This document shows, piece after piece, positions 1-8,790 of a stretch of 64,000 bases of DNA (positions are counted from its first letter, which is position 1; every line of letters begins with the position of its first letter). A model generated the notes under the pieces. It saw only the letters and a list, made by a program, of their open reading frames with translations. It searched no databases and was not told the DNA's origin. This stretch comes from an uncultured Anaeroplasmataceae bacterium. Its GTDB lineage: Bacteria; Bacillota_I; Bacilli_A; Acholeplasmatales; Anaeroplasmataceae. Both the position numbers and the translations under genes were made by a program. The stretch is taken from assembly GCA_944325035.1 (NCBI GenBank), contig CALUYM010000003.1:96543-160542 (forward strand), in the 5' to 3' direction.

Positions 1-2
1 CA

Positions 3-158
3 GTTTTACCATATACTAAATTTGGAGTTACGTTAGGGTTTAATCCGTTACCTCTTAGTTTTTATATTTTTTTGCTTTTAGTTGTTAGTACTTATTTATT
101 ATTAGTAAGTATAGTTAAGAAAAAATATATAGCCAAAAATGAATATTTATTAGCATAA
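3..158 (+). CDS. mgtA: C-terminal end of an MgtA-type Mg2+ P-type ATPase (partial)
   Basis: Only the last 51 codons lie in the window; the 5' end is cut off by the window edge. The reading frame holds PYTKFGVTLGFNPLPLSFY followed by a hydrophobic stretch and a basic tail (VKKKYIAKNEYLLA). The pattern (P-x-T-x2-G-x2-LGF-x-PLP, then the last membrane helix) is what I know from the C-terminus of type IIIB magnesium-importing P-type ATPases such as MgtA. The family call rests on this short tail alone; any related P3B-type ATPase would also fit. A strong intrinsic terminator begins right at the stop codon. Confidence 0.6.
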   Translation, partial: VLPYTKFGVTLGFNPLPLSFYIFLLLVVSTYLLLVSIVKKKYIAKNEYLLA

Positions 159-181
159 AAGGACAGTCTTGTCCTTTTTTA
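158..181 (+). terminator. Intrinsic terminator after mgtA-like gene
   Basis: The perfect 8-bp stem AAAGGACA/TGTCCTTT with a 4-nt loop runs straight into a T tract. It starts at the last base of the stop codon. Confidence 0.9.
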
Positions 182-259
182 TTATATTGGAAAAATATAT
201 AGATTTATCAAAAATAACGAGATTATTTGTAATATTATACCAAGTTAATATATATTTAT

Positions 260-292
260 AAAAAAAGCTTCTAACCAAAGTTAAAAGCTTTT
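260..292 (-). terminator. Intrinsic terminator of the lysS-hypothetical-GNAT operon
   Basis: Read on the minus strand, AAAAGCTTTTAAC and GTTAGAAGCTTTT pair across a TTTG loop and are followed by T residues. The stem abuts the stop codon of the acetyltransferase gene. Confidence 0.85.
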
Positions 293-806
293 ATAAAACA
301 TATTCAAATGCTTCTCGTTTATTATCAATATCTAGCTCAGCTAATGTTATTTCTCCACAGTGCTTAAAACCTGTTTTATTTAAAAGAGATAACATCGCAT
401 GATTAATTTTGTGAGTATCAACTTTTATTGAGATTAAGCCAGCTTTTTTTGCTAGTTTTTTGGCTTCGTCAATAATAAAATGACCAACTCCACTACCCAA
501 TGCAGCATCAGAAACGGCAATTCGATGAATTGTTAAATAATTATTTTCCTCAGTTATCCATTTCCCATTAATTACACCGTAATTTTCATCATATCCCTGA
601 ATTAAAGCAGCAAGTCCTAATAGATTATTTTCTTGACAAACATAAAGATTTCCATTTTTTATGTCATTCAAAATAGTTTCTCTAGATGGATAACCATCAC
701 CAGTATTCCATTGAAGAGAACCTGTTTGTTTTAAACGAAAGCGTGCCTGTTCAATAATTTGGCACGCTTCATTTAAATCATTTAGATTAGCTTGACGAAA
801 AATCAT
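291..806 (-). CDS. GNAT family N-acetyltransferase
   Basis: A 171-residue protein of typical single-domain GNAT length. It starts with the usual beta-1/alpha-1 pattern (MIFRQANLNDLNEACQII), has a central W-x4-DGYPSRETI segment common in this subgroup, and carries the acetyl-CoA-binding motif A as LGSGVGHFIIDEAKKLA around residues 104-120. A C-terminal FKHCGEI follows the NKTGF strand-helix junction. The substrate cannot be read from sequence. Its ATG overlaps the TAA of the upstream gene by one base, so it is translationally coupled as the last gene of the lysS operon. Confidence 0.85.
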   Translation of the reverse strand: MIFRQANLNDLNEACQIIEQARFRLKQTGSLQWNTGDGYPSRETILNDIKNGNLYVCQENNLLGLAALIQGYDENYGVINGKWITEENNYLTIHRIAVSDAALGSGVGHFIIDEAKKLAKKAGLISIKVDTHKINHAMLSLLNKTGFKHCGEITLAELDIDNKREAFEYVL

Positions 807-1393
807 TATTTAATCATTTCTCCAAAAACGGCATCGACATAATCTACATCACTATCAGAATTTTTAATCAAATCAAGATCTAAAGCAACCTCATACATGA
901 TTTCATTAATTCCTTGATAGTTTTCAAAAATTTCTGTAGTAATATCATCAAGAAGCCCAAATAGCTCATCAGGTACCTCTTCATGTTTTTCAATATATTC
1001 ATTAACTTTATCTTCAAATTTAGAAAGTTTGTCGTAATCTTTTTGGCTATAATTAGGAGTATCTAATAATTCAGCTTCAAAGTCATGGATATAAAGTAAT
1101 AGATTAATAGTCTTACTATTTTTATCCATTTCTTTAATGTTTCCACGATATTCAGATTTTAGAATTGTAGAAATTGTTAAAAAATGGTCGTGGATATAAT
1201 TAAAACCACTTTCAAAAATAACTTCTAATTCGGGACTTAATTCACCGTCATCAACATATTGATTATATAAAGTATCAACGACTAAAATTGTGTGTGAAAA
1301 TCTTGAAATAATCTTACTTTTAATGGTTATTAAACCATTGATTAATTCATGGTTTCCAAACTTCCAGTTAGCATAATCTGTATAAATATCCAT
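806..1393 (-). CDS. Hypothetical acidic helical protein in lysS operon
   Basis: I do not recognise this 195-residue protein. It is acidic, predicted all-helical and cytoplasmic, with no signal peptide, membrane segment or cysteines. Clusters of Asp/Glu occur near residues 120-155 and a D-S-D-S-D-V-D-Y stretch lies near the C-terminus. It begins two bases from the end of lysS and overlaps the next gene by one base, so it is co-translated with lysyl-tRNA synthetase and a GNAT acetyltransferase. The position hints at a housekeeping role, but no function can be assigned. Confidence 0.8.
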   Translation of the reverse strand: MDIYTDYANWKFGNHELINGLITIKSKIISRFSHTILVVDTLYNQYVDDGELSPELEVIFESGFNYIHDHFLTISTILKSEYRGNIKEMDKNSKTINLLLYIHDFEAELLDTPNYSQKDYDKLSKFEDKVNEYIEKHEEVPDELFGLLDDITTEIFENYQGINEIMYEVALDLDLIKNSDSDVDYVDAVFGEMIK

Positions 1394-1394
1394 A

Positions 1395-2873
1395 TTATCT
1401 TGACTTCATTTGTGGGAATAGAAGAACATCACGAATTGAGTCTGAATTAGTTAATAACATAACTAAACGGTCAATACCAATACCGATACCTCCAGCAGGT
1501 GGCATACCATATTGTAAAGCTTCAACGAAATCCATATCAATATCATTAGCTTCATCATTTCCTAAGTTTCTTTCTTTTAATTGTTCTTCAAAACGTTCTA
1601 ATTGATCAATTGGATCGTTTAATTCAGAGAAAGCATTTGCATATTCTTTACCATCGATAAATAATTCAAAACGATCAGTAAAGCGAGGATCATTATCATT
1701 CTTCTTAGCAAGTGGAGAAATCTCGATTGGGTGACCATATACGATTGTAGGTTGAACTAACAATTCTTCACAGTACTTTTCAAAGAATTCATTGATAATG
1801 TGACCAACACCAGTAAAGTGTGGTTCAACTTTAATTCCGTGTTCTTGTGCTAATTTACATGCATCTTCAAATGAAATTTGTTGCCAGAAATCAACACCAC
1901 ATGCTTCTTTAATGGCATCAACCATATTTAAACGACGGAAGTTACCTAAGTTAATGATCTTATCACCCTTAGGAATTTCTAGAGTTCCACACACTTCCAT
2001 AGCTACTTTTTGGAATAGATTTTCAACTAAATCCATCATACCTTCATAGTCTGAATATGCTTTGTACGCTTCAATAGTTGTAAATTCAGGATTATGTGTT
2101 GAGTCAATTCCTTCATTTCGGAAAATACGACCGATTTCATAAACACCTTCCATACCACCAACTAATAGACGTTTTAAGTTTAATTCAGTAGCAATACGTA
2201 AATAGTAAGGCATATCAAGAGCATTATAGTGAGTTACGAATGGACGTGCTGCAGCTCCACCTAGAATAGGAGTTAAAACTGGAGTTTCGACCTCAACAAA
2301 TCCGTCTTCATCAAAGTATTTTTGAATAGCACGAATAATTTGTGGACGCATAAATGCAACTTTACGAGCATCATCGTTCATAATTAAATCTAAATAGCGA
2401 CGGCGTCTAGCCTCTTCAACATCTTGTAAACCATGGAATTTTTCTGGTAATGGACGTAAGGCTTTTACTAAGTGTGTAAATTTTTCGCACTTTACAGTTA
2501 ATGCCTCTGTCTTAGTACGGAAAACATATCCAGCGATACCTACGATATCACCGATATCTGATTTGATGAAAGTATCATAGTTTTCTTCACCAATAATTTC
2601 TTTTGAAATATAAACCTGAGTAATACCATATTTATCTTGTAAATCGATAAATCCGATTTTACCTTGACGACGTTTAGCTTTAATTCTACCAGCTACTATA
2701 ACTTCGTTTTTACTTGCTTCAAGTTCTTCTCCACTAAAGCTTGCAAACTTTTCTTGAATATCTTTAGCATTTGAAGTACGATCAAACTTTTGACCAAAAG
2801 GATTAATTCCTTTGTCTTTTAAATATGTTAGTTTATCACGGCGTACGCGTTCTTGTTCTGTTAACTTTTCCAT
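1395..2873 (-). CDS. lysS: Lysyl-tRNA synthetase, class II
   Basis: Charges tRNA-Lys with lysine in the cytoplasm. The 492-residue length is standard for bacterial LysS. An N-terminal OB-fold anticodon-binding domain (about 55-165) is followed by the class II catalytic core. Motif 2 is visible as [17 protein letters not shown] and motif 3 as [14 protein letters not shown] near the C-terminus; the lysine-specific [10 protein letters not shown] region is present. The start has a full Shine-Dalgarno (AAGGAGG) seven to eight bases upstream. It heads a three-gene minus-strand operon. Confidence 0.98.
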   Translation of the reverse strand: MEKLTEQERVRRDKLTYLKDKGINPFGQKFDRTSNAKDIQEKFASFSGEELEASKNEVIVAGRIKAKRRQGKIGFIDLQDKYGITQVYISKEIIGEENYDTFIKSDIGDIVGIAGYVFRTKTEALTVKCEKFTHLVKALRPLPEKFHGLQDVEEARRRRYLDLIMNDDARKVAFMRPQIIRAIQKYFDEDGFVEVETPVLTPILGGAAARPFVTHYNALDMPYYLRIATELNLKRLLVGGMEGVYEIGRIFRNEGIDSTHNPEFTTIEAYKAYSDYEGMMDLVENLFQKVAMEVCGTLEIPKGDKIINLGNFRRLNMVDAIKEACGVDFWQQISFEDACKLAQEHGIKVEPHFTGVGHIINEFFEKYCEELLVQPTIVYGHPIEISPLAKKNDNDPRFTDRFELFIDGKEYANAFSELNDPIDQLERFEEQLKERNLGNDEANDIDMDFVEALQYGMPPAGGIGIGIDRLVMLLTNSDSIRDVLLFPQMKSR

Positions 2874-3103
2874 AAAAAAAAGCCTCCTTAAATTATTCGA
2901 CTTAGTATATCATATTTTTAATAAAAAGTATAGTTAATTAGATTTTTTTGGCCGCATATAGAAGTATGTATTTTATAATTTATCTAACTTATAAATTATA
3001 TGTATTTTAGAAATATAGACATATTGAGTTAAGATATAAAAATTAATATTATCCTATAAATGTTATTAGGCTATTACTATTTTTTGATTGAGTATTTTAT
3101 ATA

Positions 3104-3520
3104 TTAAAATAGTTCATATTTAGATTTTTTTAAATATGGGAATTTTTTATAATAAGTTCTTAAATCCTTTCTTTTCTTTAAATGCCTTCTAAACTTTAAT
3201 ATAATAGGGGGAATTAATATTTTTTTAATAAATATATAGATAATTCTTATTATATAGTAAATGTTATTTATATTAGACTTAAATATAGAACGTATTTTCA
3301 ATGTTAACATAAAGGAAATAAACATTATTAGAATTAAATAAGGATGGGTGGTTATAAAAATTTTATCTATTAAAATGAAATAAAGGCTGATATAAAGTAA
3401 AGAAAAGAAGCTGTCTTTTATAAAGCTTCTTTTCTTAAAGTTTAGGAAACTATAGACATAACCATAGAAAAAGCCTAAAGTTATGTGAATAATTAATTTC
3501 GCAAATTCAGTATTAATCAT
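3104..3520 (-). CDS. yabQ: Probable YabQ-like spore cortex membrane protein
   Basis: A 138-residue membrane protein: an N-terminal hydrophobic helix (LIIHITLGFFYGYVYSFLNF), two more helices at about 38-75, then a basic tail with many Lys/Arg. The pattern G-x2-Y-G-x2-Y followed by a D-x2-F-x-L helix resembles YabQ, needed for spore cortex formation. Identification rests mainly on context: its ATG overlaps the TGA of yabP (ATGA), as in the yabP-yabQ pair of Bacillus. Sequence similarity is weak, and divIC, which normally follows, is absent here. Confidence 0.6.
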   Translation of the reverse strand: MINTEFAKLIIHITLGFFYGYVYSFLNFKKRSFIKDSFFSLLYISLYFILIDKIFITTHPYLILIMFISFMLTLKIRSIFKSNINNIYYIIRIIYIFIKKILIPPIILKFRRHLKKRKDLRTYYKKFPYLKKSKYELF

Positions 3521-3768
3521 GCAAACAGCTTTTTGACAAAACTTTCTTTATTTTTTTTTATTACACCGAAGTTTAAATTACTGATTAATCCCTTAACTAC
3601 AAGATTTGTTTGACTTTCATTAATACTTGCTAGTTCAAGGTTTTCGCCTGTAATAATTAAACTTGTATAATCAAGTTCAATTATCGCACGTTTGGGTGTA
3701 ATTTCGACTAATTTTTTAACATTTTCTAAACTTAAAACTGATTTATCTTGTAACTTAATTTCATTCAT
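3517..3768 (-). CDS. yabP: Sporulation protein YabP
   Basis: A YabP/YqfC-family domain: L-E-N-V-K-K-L-V-E-I followed by an acidic/hydrophobic strand pair, then LIITGENLELASIN and LVVKGLISNLNFG, matching the family pattern of short beta strands with a central GxxL. The frame stays open upstream to 3837, but the ATG at 3768 has a GGTGAT Shine-Dalgarno while the upstream ATG has none. The 3768 start gives an 83-residue protein, close to family size. It acts in the mother cell during spore coat/cortex assembly. Its stop overlaps the next start. Confidence 0.8.
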   Translation of the reverse strand: MNEIKLQDKSVLSLENVKKLVEITPKRAIIELDYTSLIITGENLELASINESQTNLVVKGLISNLNFGVIKKNKESFVKKLFA

Positions 3769-3818
3769 ACCATCACCGCTCAATTTTATGTTAGTTAATT
3801 TGAAAATATCCCTGCTTA

Positions 3819-3847
3819 TTGAAAATGAATGGTGCATGTGTTAGAAT
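3819..3847 (+). promoter_or_regulatory. Sigma-A type promoter for uppP
   Basis: TTGAAA (3819-3824), a 17-bp spacer and TAGAAT (3842-3847). The transcript would start about 20 bases before the uppP start codon. Confidence 0.6.
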
Positions 3848-3874
3848 TTAGAAAGTGAAAGATAGGTGTTTGTT

Positions 3875-4711
3875 ATGGGTTTTATCAATATTTTAAAAGC
3901 AATTTTATTTGGCATTGTTGAAGGTATCACTGAATGGCTTCCAATTTCTAGTACAGGACATTTGATCATATTAGAAGATATTTTAAAGTGTCAAGAAACA
4001 TTTGGAAAAGAATTTTGGGATTTATTTTTAGTTGTGATTCAATTAGGGGCGATTTTAGCTGTTGTTATTTGTTTTTTTGGTAAGTTATGGCCGTTTGGTA
4101 GTAAAAAGACTAAAGAAGAAAAAGTTCATACTTGGTTGATTTGGAGAAATGTTTTAATCGCATGTATTCCTGCAGCAGTTATTGGTCTTTTATTCGATGA
4201 TTGGTTAGATGAACATTTTTATAACTTTATTACAGTTGCGATAATGTTAATATTATATGGTATTTTATTTATTATCATAGAAATATTTAATAAGAAACGT
4301 GAATTTAAATTTAGTGATTGTAAAGAAATGACATGGAAGACAGCGTTAATTGTTGGATTAGTTCAATTGTTAGCTTTAATTCCCGGAACATCTCGTAGTG
4401 GCGTTACAATCTTAGGGGCGATGTTAATTGGTTTTGACCGAGCAAGTTCAGCTGAATTTTCTTTCTTTCTTTCGATTCCTGTGATGTTTGGAGCATCGTT
4501 ATTAAAGTTTGGTAAGTTCTTTATTGATGGAAATGCTTTAAACAGCTCACAAGTTTCATTTTTATTAGTTGGTACTATTATCGCATTCTTAGTTAGTATT
4601 GTTGTAATTAAGTTTTTACTTAAATTTATTAGAAAGCATGATTTTACAGGATTTGGTGTTTACCGAACCATTCTAGGTGTTATTTTAATTATATATTTCT
4701 TTATACAATAG
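3875..4711 (+). CDS. uppP: Undecaprenyl-diphosphatase UppP/BacA
   Basis: Integral membrane enzyme that dephosphorylates undecaprenyl pyrophosphate so the lipid carrier can be reused for wall synthesis; family members give bacitracin resistance. Both catalytic signatures are visible: EWLPISSTGHLII near the N-terminus and PGTSRSG in the second half. About eight membrane helices are predicted. I use the ATG at 3875, which has AGGTG six bases upstream; an in-frame GTG at 3866 would overlap that site. It is divergent from yabP. The window also holds a PAP2-type phosphatase at 47.7 kb that may do the same reaction. Confidence 0.95.
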   Translation: MGFINILKAILFGIVEGITEWLPISSTGHLIILEDILKCQETFGKEFWDLFLVVIQLGAILAVVICFFGKLWPFGSKKTKEEKVHTWLIWRNVLIACIPAAVIGLLFDDWLDEHFYNFITVAIMLILYGILFIIIEIFNKKREFKFSDCKEMTWKTALIVGLVQLLALIPGTSRSGVTILGAMLIGFDRASSAEFSFFLSIPVMFGASLLKFGKFFIDGNALNSSQVSFLLVGTIIAFLVSIVVIKFLLKFIRKHDFTGFGVYRTILGVILIIYFFIQ

Positions 4712-4734
4712 ATGGCTTGTACATCTATTTTTTT
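4707..4734 (+). terminator. Intrinsic terminator after uppP
   Basis: AATAGATG and CATCTATT form an 8-bp stem with a 7-nt loop followed by a T run; the stem includes the uppP stop codon. Confidence 0.85.
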
Positions 4735-4892
4735 CTTGAAAATGATAAGAATATTATTGAAACCTAACTTTTATTTTAAAACTTTAATCATTGTTCTGAC
4801 AAATTATTTGATTGATATACTATAAGTTTATAGAAAGTATGAAATAATAAGTGTATTTTATAAATATTCAGGTAATTTATATATTTTAGCTA

Positions 4893-4921
4893 ACTATTTT
4901 AGAAAAATGTGCTAAAATAGT
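4893..4921. promoter_or_regulatory. Perfect 10-bp inverted repeat before the M28 peptidase
   Basis: ACTATTTTAG (4893-4902) and CTAAAATAGT (4912-4921) are exact reverse complements separated by 9 bases. The right arm overlaps a TAAAAT hexamer that could act as a -10 box. It ends 29 bases before the start codon. It could be an operator or a 5'-UTR hairpin; no regulator can be named. Confidence 0.4.
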
Positions 4922-4950
4922 AATAATTATAGGAAGAAAAAGGTGATAAT

Positions 4951-6210
4951 ATGAATAATTATAATAGTTTTGAATTCTTGAAGAAATTAAGCTTTGAAAG
5001 AATGGCAGCGACACAAAAAGAAACCGAAGCGGCATTATTAATTCAAAATGAAATTGAAAAATTAGGTTTAAAGGTAGATGTAGAAGAGTTTATGATTGAT
5101 TTACCTGAAATCGTAAAAGCTAAATTTGAAGTCTTAGAACCAACATATAAGGAATATGAAGTAACTGGTTATGGTATGACCGGTTCAACCGATGAAAATG
5201 GATTAGAAGCGCCTTTTTATTATATTGGCGAAGGACGTGATGTTGATTTAGCTAAGGTTAAAGGTGCAGTTGTACTAATTCATAGAAGAATGCCTCTAAA
5301 TCTTTATAAAAAATTATTAGAACATAAAGCTGCTGGATTTATTGTTTGTTCAGGAACAGTTTATGATGATTATGATAATACAGATTTAGAGTGGAATATT
5401 ATGCGCCCATTATTTTATGACAATGGTAAGATTCCTGGTCTTACTATTCGAATGAAAGATGCTCATGAATTAGTATTATCTAAAGCTACAAAAGTAAGAA
5501 TGACTCTAATTCAAAATGAAACACAAAAGCCTTCTCGTAATATTATTACGACTATTGAAGGCAGTAGTAAAAAAGATGAAATTATTGCATTGACTGCTCA
5601 TTATGATTCTGTTCGTTTTTCAACAGGAGCTTATGATAATGGAACAGGTTCGACAACAATTTTAGAACTTTTAGGATATTTTGTTGATAATAAGCCACAA
5701 AGAACATTAAAATTTATTTGGTGTGGAGCAGAAGAAAGAGGCTTGCTGGGGTCTAAAGCTTATGTTGCTAAGCATGAAACGGAACTTAACAAATATAAGC
5801 TATGTATAAATGTAGATATGACGGGAGTCGTAATTGGATATGATATTGCTTGTTGTACAAGTGAAATGGCCTTAGTTAATTATATTAACTATTTAGGTCT
5901 TGAACAAAATTTTAGTATCAAAGCTAATCAAGGTGTTTATTCATCTGATTCAACACCATTTGCAGATAAAGGTGTACCTGCTGTTTCTTTTGCTCGTTTA
6001 GCACCTCAAGGTGGAGCTCAAATCCATTCACGTAAAGATGTTATGACATTTTTAGATAGTGAAAATTATTATGAAACAGCTAACTTTATTAAAGAGTTTG
6101 CCAAACGAATGGATAATGCAGCCTTTATACCAGTTTCAAAAGACATACCACAAAATATGAAAGATGAAATTGATTACTATTACTTACGTAAAGAACGTCC
6201 TCAAAAGTAG
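4951..6210 (+). CDS. M28-family zinc aminopeptidase with PA-type insert
   Basis: A 419-residue cytoplasmic metallopeptidase with no signal peptide. All five M28 zinc ligand regions are visible: TAHYDSV (His), GAYDNGTGS (Asp), GAEERGLLGS (Glu pair with the catalytic base), NVDMTG (Asp) and QIHSRKD (His). An N-terminal 100-170 segment resembles the PA domain inserted in many M28 peptidases. It probably trims amino-terminal residues from peptides; the exact specificity is not readable. The ATG follows an AGGTGAT ribosome site. It is monocistronic, between an inverted repeat and a long terminator hairpin. Confidence 0.9.
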   Translation: MNNYNSFEFLKKLSFERMAATQKETEAALLIQNEIEKLGLKVDVEEFMIDLPEIVKAKFEVLEPTYKEYEVTGYGMTGSTDENGLEAPFYYIGEGRDVDLAKVKGAVVLIHRRMPLNLYKKLLEHKAAGFIVCSGTVYDDYDNTDLEWNIMRPLFYDNGKIPGLTIRMKDAHELVLSKATKVRMTLIQNETQKPSRNIITTIEGSSKKDEIIALTAHYDSVRFSTGAYDNGTGSTTILELLGYFVDNKPQRTLKFIWCGAEERGLLGSKAYVAKHETELNKYKLCINVDMTGVVIGYDIACCTSEMALVNYINYLGLEQNFSIKANQGVYSSDSTPFADKGVPAVSFARLAPQGGAQIHSRKDVMTFLDSENYYETANFIKEFAKRMDNAAFIPVSKDIPQNMKDEIDYYYLRKERPQK

Positions 6211-6219
6211 AGAATAAGT

Positions 6220-6294
6220 AAAAAACTTCTAAAGTTGCTAAATAATTAAAGACATTTATTCTTAGTTATTTAAACGACGGAAGAAGTTTTTTTT
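6220..6294 (+). terminator. Long terminator hairpin after M28 peptidase
   Basis: AAAAAACTTC and GAAGAAGTTTTTT form the base of a long imperfect stem, with inner pairing of TAAATAATTAA with TTAGTTATTTA, followed by eight T residues. Confidence 0.75.
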
Positions 6295-6316
6295 ATTTAA
6301 AAGATGTCTTAGAAGT

Positions 6317-6357
6317 AAATAAAAGCATGATTCTGTCTTAATTTAGAAATCATGCTA
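6317..6357 (-). terminator. Intrinsic terminator of fba
   Basis: On the minus strand AGCATGATT pairs with AATCATGCT across a 14-nt loop and is followed by TTTATTT. Confidence 0.75.
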
Positions 6358-6379
6358 ATTAATTTTATTAAATTTATTT

Positions 6380-7321
6380 TTATGCTTGGTTTTCAGAACC
6401 TAAAACATTTTTAATTTTATGAGCTACCATATCATGAACTGCTTGGCGTGCATCAGTTAAATATTGACGTGGATCGAAGTGTTCAGGGTGTTCGTTTAAA
6501 TGCTTACGTACCATTGCTGTACAGGCTAAACGAATGTCAGAATCAATGTTAATCTTGCATACAGCATGTTTAGCGGCTTCTCTTAACATATCTTCTGGAA
6601 TACCAATTGCGTTAGGCATAACTCCCCCATTTTCTTCTAGAATTTTTACATATTCAGGTACAACTGAAGATGCACCGTGTAATACAATTGGGAAACCTGG
6701 TAATCTTTTTTCTACTTCTTCTAAGATATCAAAACGAAGTTGAGGCTTAGTTCCTGGTTTGAATTTAAAAGCACCGTGACTTGTTCCGATGGCAATGGCA
6801 AGTGAGTCAACCCCTGTTGCTTTAACAAAACGTTCAACATCATCAGGATTAGTGTAAGAAGAATCTTCATCACTGACATTAACATGTTCTTCAACACCAG
6901 CTAGACGACCAAGTTCAGCTTCTACACAAACATATGGAACGTGATTATGAGCATATTCACAAACTTGTTTAGTGATACGGATATTTTCTTCAAGTGGAAG
7001 ATGTGAGCAGTCGATCATAACAGATGTGAACCCGTCATCAATACATGCTTTGCAAGTTTCAAATGAATCACCATGGTCTAAGTGTAGGACGATTGGAATA
7101 TTAGTATCCATACACGCAGCTTCAACCATTTTCATCAAATAACTTGGTTTTGCATATTTGCGCGCCCCTCTTGATACTTGTAAAATAACAGGACTATTAA
7201 GTTCGCTACAAGCATCGACTATCCCTTGGATTTGTTCCATGTTATTAATATTGAAAGCGCCAATTGCATAATTATTTTGGTAAGCTTTCTTAAACATTTC
7301 TCTACTATCTACTAATGGCAT
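6380..7321 (-). CDS. fba: Class II fructose-bisphosphate aldolase
   Basis: Zinc-dependent aldolase that splits fructose-1,6-bisphosphate into dihydroxyacetone phosphate and glyceraldehyde-3-phosphate. Visible motifs: GAFNINNMEQ, VLHLDHGDSFE (catalytic Asp and zinc His), VEAELGRLAGVE, GTSHGAFKF and VLHGASSV, in the usual order, with 313 residues. Frames extend upstream to 7387, but the ATG at 7321 begins the conserved MPLVDSREMF and has a GGAGAT site nearby, so the longer start is rejected. Tagatose-bisphosphate aldolases are close relatives and cannot be excluded. It is a single gene with its own extended -10 promoter. Confidence 0.93.
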   Translation of the reverse strand: MPLVDSREMFKKAYQNNYAIGAFNINNMEQIQGIVDACSELNSPVILQVSRGARKYAKPSYLMKMVEAACMDTNIPIVLHLDHGDSFETCKACIDDGFTSVMIDCSHLPLEENIRITKQVCEYAHNHVPYVCVEAELGRLAGVEEHVNVSDEDSSYTNPDDVERFVKATGVDSLAIAIGTSHGAFKFKPGTKPQLRFDILEEVEKRLPGFPIVLHGASSVVPEYVKILEENGGVMPNAIGIPEDMLREAAKHAVCKINIDSDIRLACTAMVRKHLNEHPEHFDPRQYLTDARQAVHDMVAHKIKNVLGSENQA

Positions 7322-7345
7322 TTCTCTTATCTCCTTTATAGTTTT

Positions 7346-7354
7346 ATTATAGCA
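7346..7354 (-). promoter_or_regulatory. Extended -10 promoter for fba
   Basis: On the minus strand TGCTATAAT (an extended -10 with TGn before TATAAT) lies 24 bases upstream of the fba ATG. The -35 region is only a T-rich tract. Confidence 0.55.
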
Positions 7355-7507
7355 CACATAATTTTTGAAAAAAAGCATTTTTGCCATCTAAAGTAGGTTT
7401 TACTGATTTTTAAGCTTTAATGCAACATTAAAATTTATTTTATCTTCGTTAAGGTTGGTAATTAAAAATTTAGAACTAAGTTTTGATGATAAATGAAAAT
7501 TAATAGA

Positions 7508-7536
7508 TTGAGCTTAATTGGAGAAAAGGGTATAAT
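7508..7536 (+). promoter_or_regulatory. Sigma-A type promoter for degV
   Basis: TTGAGC (7508-7513), 17-bp spacer, TATAAT (7531-7536), about 50 bases before the degV start. Confidence 0.65.
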
Positions 7537-7584
7537 AAATATATAGATAAGAAAGGAAATACCCACTAGGGGTAGGTGGCAGAT

Positions 7585-8466
7585 ATGAATAACTATGTAA
7601 TTATTAGTGATGGTTCTTGTGATCTATCATTTGATGAAGCCAAAAAAATTGGTGTTGAAATAGTACCATTTAATATTGAGTTTAATAATCGTTTTTATAA
7701 AGAAGGCGTTGATATATCTGTTAGAGAATTCTATGAAAGGATGGTAAAGGAAACTGGTATTTTTCCTAAAACATCGCTTCCTACTGTTCATGATTTTTTC
7801 GTTATGTTTGAGCAATATGCTAGTCAAAATATCGATATAATTTGTTTATGTATTACGACTAAATTTAGTGGTTCATATAATAGTGCTAGTACGGCTAGAG
7901 ATATGATTTTAGAAGAATATCCAAATATAAAAATTACTATTATTGATACAATAGTTAATACAGTATTACAGGGATTAATAGTTAAAGAAGCCGTTCGTTT
8001 AAAACAAAATGGTGTTGATTATGACACATTGGTTGAAGCAATTGAATCACATAAAAGTACGGGAAGAATTTTCTTTACGATTAAAGATTTAACTTACCTT
8101 CAACATGGAGGTCGTATTGGTAAGGTTTCATCAATCATTGGAAATCTGTTAAAAATTTCTCCTTTAATTACTCTAAAAGATGGAGAAATATTTTCAAGTG
8201 GAAAAGCAATTTCAAGAATGCGTTCATTATTAAAAGTAAAAGAGTTGTTAGCTAATTATTTGAAAGAAGTTAAAGCTACCTCAGATACTTATATTATTAC
8301 AATTGGCTTTGGATATGATTTAGAAGAAGCTAAAAGATTTAGAGATCTATTAAAAAAAGATTTTTCAGAATATGAATTTGATATTAATCAAATAGGTGCA
8401 ACAATCGCATGTCATACAGGACCATATCCGCTTGGTGTTGGCGTTTTGAAAAAACTTGATAAGTAA
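7585..8466 (+). CDS. DegV family fatty-acid-binding protein (FakB-like)
   Basis: DegV/FakB proteins hold a fatty acid and present it to the kinase FakA for phosphorylation, feeding phospholipid synthesis. The 293-residue length is standard. Visible motifs are ISDGSCDLSFDEAKK near the start, TSLPTVHDF (family TSQPS/P region), SGSYNSA, and the C-terminal IACHTGPYPLGVG that closes the lipid pocket. The ATG at 7585 is chosen over an in-frame GTG at 7576 because TAGGTGG sits five bases upstream of it. No fakA is in the window. Confidence 0.9.
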   Translation: MNNYVIISDGSCDLSFDEAKKIGVEIVPFNIEFNNRFYKEGVDISVREFYERMVKETGIFPKTSLPTVHDFFVMFEQYASQNIDIICLCITTKFSGSYNSASTARDMILEEYPNIKITIIDTIVNTVLQGLIVKEAVRLKQNGVDYDTLVEAIESHKSTGRIFFTIKDLTYLQHGGRIGKVSSIIGNLLKISPLITLKDGEIFSSGKAISRMRSLLKVKELLANYLKEVKATSDTYIITIGFGYDLEEAKRFRDLLKKDFSEYEFDINQIGATIACHTGPYPLGVGVLKKLDK

Positions 8467-8477
8467 TTTTACTAAAA

Positions 8478-8536
8478 GTAAAAGAAGCTGGAAATTTATT
8501 CGAAATAGTTCGAATTATTTCACAGCTTCTTTTTAT
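8478..8536. terminator. Bidirectional terminator between degV and rqcP
   Basis: AAAGAAGCTG (8481-8490) pairs with CAGCTTCTTT (8523-8532), and the inner GAAATTTATTCGAA pairs almost perfectly with TTCGAATTATTTC. A T run follows on the plus strand; on the other strand the hairpin serves the convergent rqcP. Confidence 0.85.
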
Positions 8537-8790
8537 TATTTAGTTAGTTCACTTATTAATTCATACATTAATAAAGCTTCATCTTTTTTTACATGTTCAT
8601 TAGTATTTAAAACTCGAACTTTAACTTCTTTATTACCAAATAGAATAGTAATTATATCGCCGATTTTAACTTGATAAGAAGGTTTAACTTGCTTATCATT
8701 GACTAAAATTCTTTCATCATTTGTAACATCTTTTGCAAGAGTTCGACGTTTAATAATGCGACTTACTTTTAAGTATTTATCAATTCTCAT
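8536..8790 (-). CDS. rqcP: RqcP/YabO, S4-domain ribosome quality-control factor
   Basis: An 84-residue S4-like RNA-binding protein beginning [21 protein letters not shown], the hallmark of the Hsp15/YabO family, and continuing [21 protein letters not shown]. RqcP works with RqcH on stalled 50S subunits to add C-terminal alanine tails. The start overlaps the end of ftsH by 11 bases. In Bacillus yabO lies beside yabP; here it follows ftsH while yabP is about 5 kb away. Confidence 0.9.
   Translation of the reverse strand: MRIDKYLKVSRIIKRRTLAKDVTNDERILVNDKQVKPSYQVKIGDIITILFGNKEVKVRVLNTNEHVKKDEALLMYELISELTK

Noticed and set aside
3790..3825. Sigma-E promoter before yabP on the minus strand
   Set aside because: ATA and CATAAAAT are about 16 bases apart, but the transcript would start within or after the ribosome site, so it cannot serve the chosen start.
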